Part shown: piece after piece, positions 62,007 to 64,000 of the stretch | How the letters are laid out: the number at the start of each line of letters is the position of its first letter | Numbering within the stretch: the stretch's first letter is position 1 | DNA from: Ruminococcus sp. AF46-10NS | GTDB lineage: Bacteria > Bacillota > Clostridia > Lachnospirales > Lachnospiraceae | Direction: 5' to 3' | Assembly (NCBI RefSeq): GCF_003474435.1 | Contig: NZ_QRNF01000015.1 | Location: forward strand, 20,921-84,920 | DNA: 64,000 nucleotides | Made by a program: the position numbers and the translations under genes | The notes under the pieces: generated by a model | Told to the model about the DNA's origin: nothing | The model's input: the letters and a program-made list of their open reading frames with translations, nothing else | The model's database searches: none

Positions 62007-62425
62007 TTAGAATTTAAACAGATTCAGACCGATCTCTTCGCTGAACTCACGACCGATTTCTCCGTCGATCACCTGGATCTGGATCTCGGAGGTAGCACTG
62101 ATGATGGCACGGTTTAGATGGCCGCCGTGTACAAGGCTTCTTCGTCACCGGCTGCGATATGGAGATGAAGATAAACGTCGCCGTCCTTGCGGGTGACGGT
62201 GCCGGTAAGAGAAACAATCTCATAGGCTCCCTGAAACTGAATAGAGTGGTATTCCTTTGTTACGGTGTTGTATACACCTGCAGTGAAATCATTGATGGCA
62301 CCAAGGCCTGTGACCTGTGCAAGGCGGATGTTCTCTTTCTCTGCAACCTTGCCGATCTCCTCCAGGATCTCTTCCTTCGGATCAAGTCGAAGATAGATCG
62401 TGTTTCCAAAACGTCTGTATTCCAT
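62007..62425 (-). pseudogene. PPC/DUF296-domain protein, frameshifted
   Basis: Small soluble protein of the PCC/PPC (DUF296) fold, often called a DNA-binding or ligand-binding domain. Frame 1 from 62425: MEYRRFGNTIYLRLDPKEEI, TGLGAINDFTAGVYN, FQGAYEIVSLTGTVTRKDGD, YLHLHIAAGDEE. It stops at 62114. Adding one G at 62135-62139 (GAAGGCC expected, GAAGCC seen on minus) continues LVHGGHLNRAIISATSEIQI to a TAA at 62007-62009, about 139 residues, the family length including the LHLH and GGHL metal-type motifs. Probably intact in the organism. Confidence 0.8.
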
Positions 62426-62573
62426 GATAAAAAACCTCCCTGTAAATTCTTTGATTTTCCCATTGTCTGAGTATGATTTCAGTATAATACATTCCTGTTT
62501 TTATTCAATAGTTATATTAATCAGATTACAGCACTTCCGGAAATTATTGCATCATGCTCTGTCCAACTTCTTT

Positions 62574-62733
62574 TTAACCGAATCAAGTAAGTCCCCTGCT
62601 TCAATTGCGAGGAGCAATAAGCAGTGGGTGGGACTTACTTGTATCAGGAGGGGTACAAGGCCCCTCCTGCATAAACTGCGGAGCAGTTATTCGGTTATGA
62701 GCAAGTAGCGAAAGCGGATTGCGAATATCCGAT
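62574..62733 (+). repeat. Full-length modular hairpin repeat element (copy A)
   Basis: About 160 non-coding bases built from hairpins in series: outer arms TAACCGAAT / ATTCGGTTA enclose CAAGTAAGTCCC / GGGACTTACTTG (with an inner TGCTT / AAGCA), a 9-base stem CAGGAGGGG / CCCCTCCTG and AACTGC / GCAGTT; after the outer arm come GAGCAAGTAGCGAA and CGGAT / ATCCG. Parts recur at 11313, 41483 and 60014. Its right edge abuts a truncated coding fragment. Confidence 0.75.
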
Positions 62734-62877
62734 TGACTTCTTGATAAAACGAAAGCATATCATGTTGGTGTGTCTTTGAAGGACGCAGGTAAAAAATGTT
62801 TTGGAATTAATTTGATTGAAGATGCAGGTATTGTAAGAGATATTTTACAGAGATTGGAATTAGAAACAGAAGAATAG
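62734..62877 (+). pseudogene. C-terminal fragment of an unidentified mobile-element-type protein
   Basis: Open frame without a start codon directly after the repeat: LLDKTKAYHVGVSLKDAGKK, CFGINLIEDAGIVRDILQRL, ELETEE, stop. The phrase YH-x-G-x-SLKD-x-GKK resembles the ends of proteins carried on Firmicute mobile elements (ORF6N/antirepressor-like), but I am not certain of the family. Everything before the repeat boundary is missing, so the repeat may mark the deletion point. A terminator follows. Confidence 0.5.
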
Positions 62878-62891
62878 AAAAGTAAGTTATG

Positions 62892-62935
62892 CAGAAAGGC
62901 GTGAGTCATAAGAATATGGCTTGCGTCTTTTTCTG
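62892..62935 (+). terminator. Terminator after the coding fragment
   Basis: Stem AAAGGCGTGAGTCATA / TATGGCTTGCGTCTTT (several G-U pairs) followed by T residues. Confidence 0.7.
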
Positions 62936-62973
62936 TCTGGATTCTTTCGAGGTCTGGCAGTTATTTTTTTGCA

Positions 62974-63015
62974 CAAGAAAAGGAGCTACGCACTAATACT
63001 TAGTGCGACAGCCCC
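62974..63015 (-). terminator. Terminator of the AraC-family gene
   Basis: On the minus strand, stem with core CGCACTAA / TTAGTGCG and flanking GGGGCT / AGCTCC, followed by TTTTCTTG. Directly after the stop codon. Confidence 0.75.
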
Positions 63016-63888
63016 TTATTTTACCAGAACAATTTGGCGTTCGCGTTTGTGACGGTTTTTTCTATATTCTGTAGGAGAAATTCCGTGGTATTCTTTAAAT
63101 ATTTTTGAAAAATAAGAAGGCGAACTGAATCCACAGATCTGACTGATATAGTCCACGGACCAGTCAGAAGTAAAAAGAAATTCTTCACTCTGGGTGATGC
63201 GAAAATCCAGTATATATTTTTTCAATGGAACACCCATCTGCTTTGAAAAGATTTCTGAGAGATAGGATCGATTCAGATTCAGTTTGTCTGCAATATACTG
63301 AACTGTCAGGCCTCGTCCGTAGAAATCTTCTACAATAGAAATTGCTTGCTGTACATGACTTTCTGAATTCTGACGACTTTTTCTTTCGGGAAGCTCTTTG
63401 GAGTTCTCGATAAAAGTACCAACTTTTGAAAGAAGAAGGAGAAGAATGCCATTGGTATACAGATCATTTTTTGTACTATCATTTTTTATGGAAATCAGAA
63501 TCTCAAGGAGATTCTTGATTTCCTCAAAGACTTCTGTAGAAAGTCCTTTTGTGAGGGACGGATAACCGAATCCAAGACGATGCATGAAGTATGGAGCGAG
63601 TTTGCCATTGAAGCCAACCCACGAATAAGTCCATGGATTCTCCTTATCGGCCTGATAGAAGACCATCTGATCCGGTTCAATCAAAAAAATCTGTTTTTCT
63701 TCAATAAGATATTCTGTTTTATTAACAACAAGACGTCCCTTCCCGGAAAGAACAAAATGCATGAGATAATAGGGTCTTGTTCCAGGTCCGTAGGAATGAA
63801 GCGGCAGACATTCTGAATGACCGCAGAAACGAAGTTTTATATCATTCCAGCTGGTGTCTCTGTACAGATTCAATTTTTCTAATTCCAT
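63016..63888 (-). CDS. AraC-family transcriptional regulator
   Basis: 290 residues. N-terminal cupin ligand domain (residues 15-110; LHSYGPGTRPYYLMHFVLSG, KGRLVVNKTEYLIEEKQIFL, NPWTYSWVGFNG) as in sugar-responsive regulators, a helical linker, and a C-terminal pair of helix-turn-helix motifs (residues 185-285; GLTVQYIADKLNLNRSYLSE, IFSKQMGVPLKKYI, VDYISQICGFSSPSYFSKIF, KEYHGISPTEYRKNR). Its targets would usually lie divergently, beyond the window edge. The last 110 bases of the window are A/T-rich and show no further gene. Confidence 0.93.
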   Translation of the reverse strand: MELEKLNLYRDTSWNDIKLRFCGHSECLPLHSYGPGTRPYYLMHFVLSGKGRLVVNKTEYLIEEKQIFLIEPDQMVFYQADKENPWTYSWVGFNGKLAPYFMHRLGFGYPSLTKGLSTEVFEEIKNLLEILISIKNDSTKNDLYTNGILLLLLSKVGTFIENSKELPERKSRQNSESHVQQAISIVEDFYGRGLTVQYIADKLNLNRSYLSEIFSKQMGVPLKKYILDFRITQSEEFLFTSDWSVDYISQICGFSSPSYFSKIFKEYHGISPTEYRKNRHKRERQIVLVK

Positions 63889-64000
63889 AGGATTTCCTTT
63901 CGGTAGTTTGTATATTTATATTCGATAGATACAAAATTCTTGCTTTTATTAAACTACAATTTCCGACAAAATTTATAAGTTATCCAACAAAAGTGACTAA

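Overview
The window is a piece of chromosome from an anaerobic, low-to-mid-GC Firmicute, most likely a gut Lachnospiraceae (Blautia/Ruminococcus/Dorea-like). The basis is the gene content and protein style: NfeD/SPFH pair, FprA-type flavodiiron protein, TnpV and DUF6462 mobile-element proteins, a cobalamin riboswitch, KtrAB-type potassium uptake, strong GGAGG ribosome sites and classical TTGACA/TATAAT promoters. No rRNA, tRNA or CRISPR array was seen.

Layout. 1-13.4 kb is core housekeeping, all on +: the 3' part of dnaE, pfkA, a TrkH/TrkA potassium system, an rRNA/tRNA methyltransferase, nfeD-SPFH, argF, birA, dusB, greA and lysS (the last with a fused tRNA-binding domain). 13.4-21.8 kb is an accessory island: DUF6462 and TnpV mobile-element remnants, a LanFEG-like antimicrobial-peptide ABC exporter with its own two-component system, a RelBE-type toxin-antitoxin pair, and a TetR/DUF3786 operon. 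It is bracketed by two copies of a 29-base near-identical sequence. 21.8-25.2 kb has a GntR-regulated ABC exporter and a MATE pump. 25.3-32.3 kb is a cobalamin-riboswitch operon: a complete NikA/Dpp-type ABC importer followed by two SAM methyltransferases, best read as a cobalt/nickel acquisition system with an unexplained methylation step. 33.2-36.7 kb has a NifX/His-Cys-linker/FKBP fusion (probable metal chaperone) and a U32-peptidase-like pair with clustered cysteines. 37-41.4 kb has a GNAT acetyltransferase, a LacI regulator diverging from malQ with a clear promoter/operator, and a membrane-bound hydrolase. 41.5-47.6 kb has sstT, another MATE pump, a phosphoribosyltransferase-like gene and a flavodiiron protein. 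47.7-56.2 kb is a sucrose/fructan locus: amylosucrase, LacI regulator, CUT1-type permeases, binding protein and GH32 fructosidase, with palindromic operators at the divergent promoter. 56.3-64 kb has a SEC-C protein, the queDECF queuosine-precursor operon, an FMN enoyl-reductase/nitronate-monooxygenase homologue, a DUF296 protein and an AraC regulator.

Two cross-cutting observations matter when reading the annotation. First, seven otherwise intact genes carry eight single-base indels, nearly all in short homopolymers (SPFH, argF twice, histidine kinase, phosphoribosyltransferase-like, SEC-C, FabK-like, DUF296). This pattern looks more like residual sequencing error than gene decay, and those genes may be functional in the organism. 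Second, a modular hairpin-rich repeat appears in full at about 62.6 kb and in part at 11.3, 41.5 and 60.0 kb; I do not recognise it as a named element.
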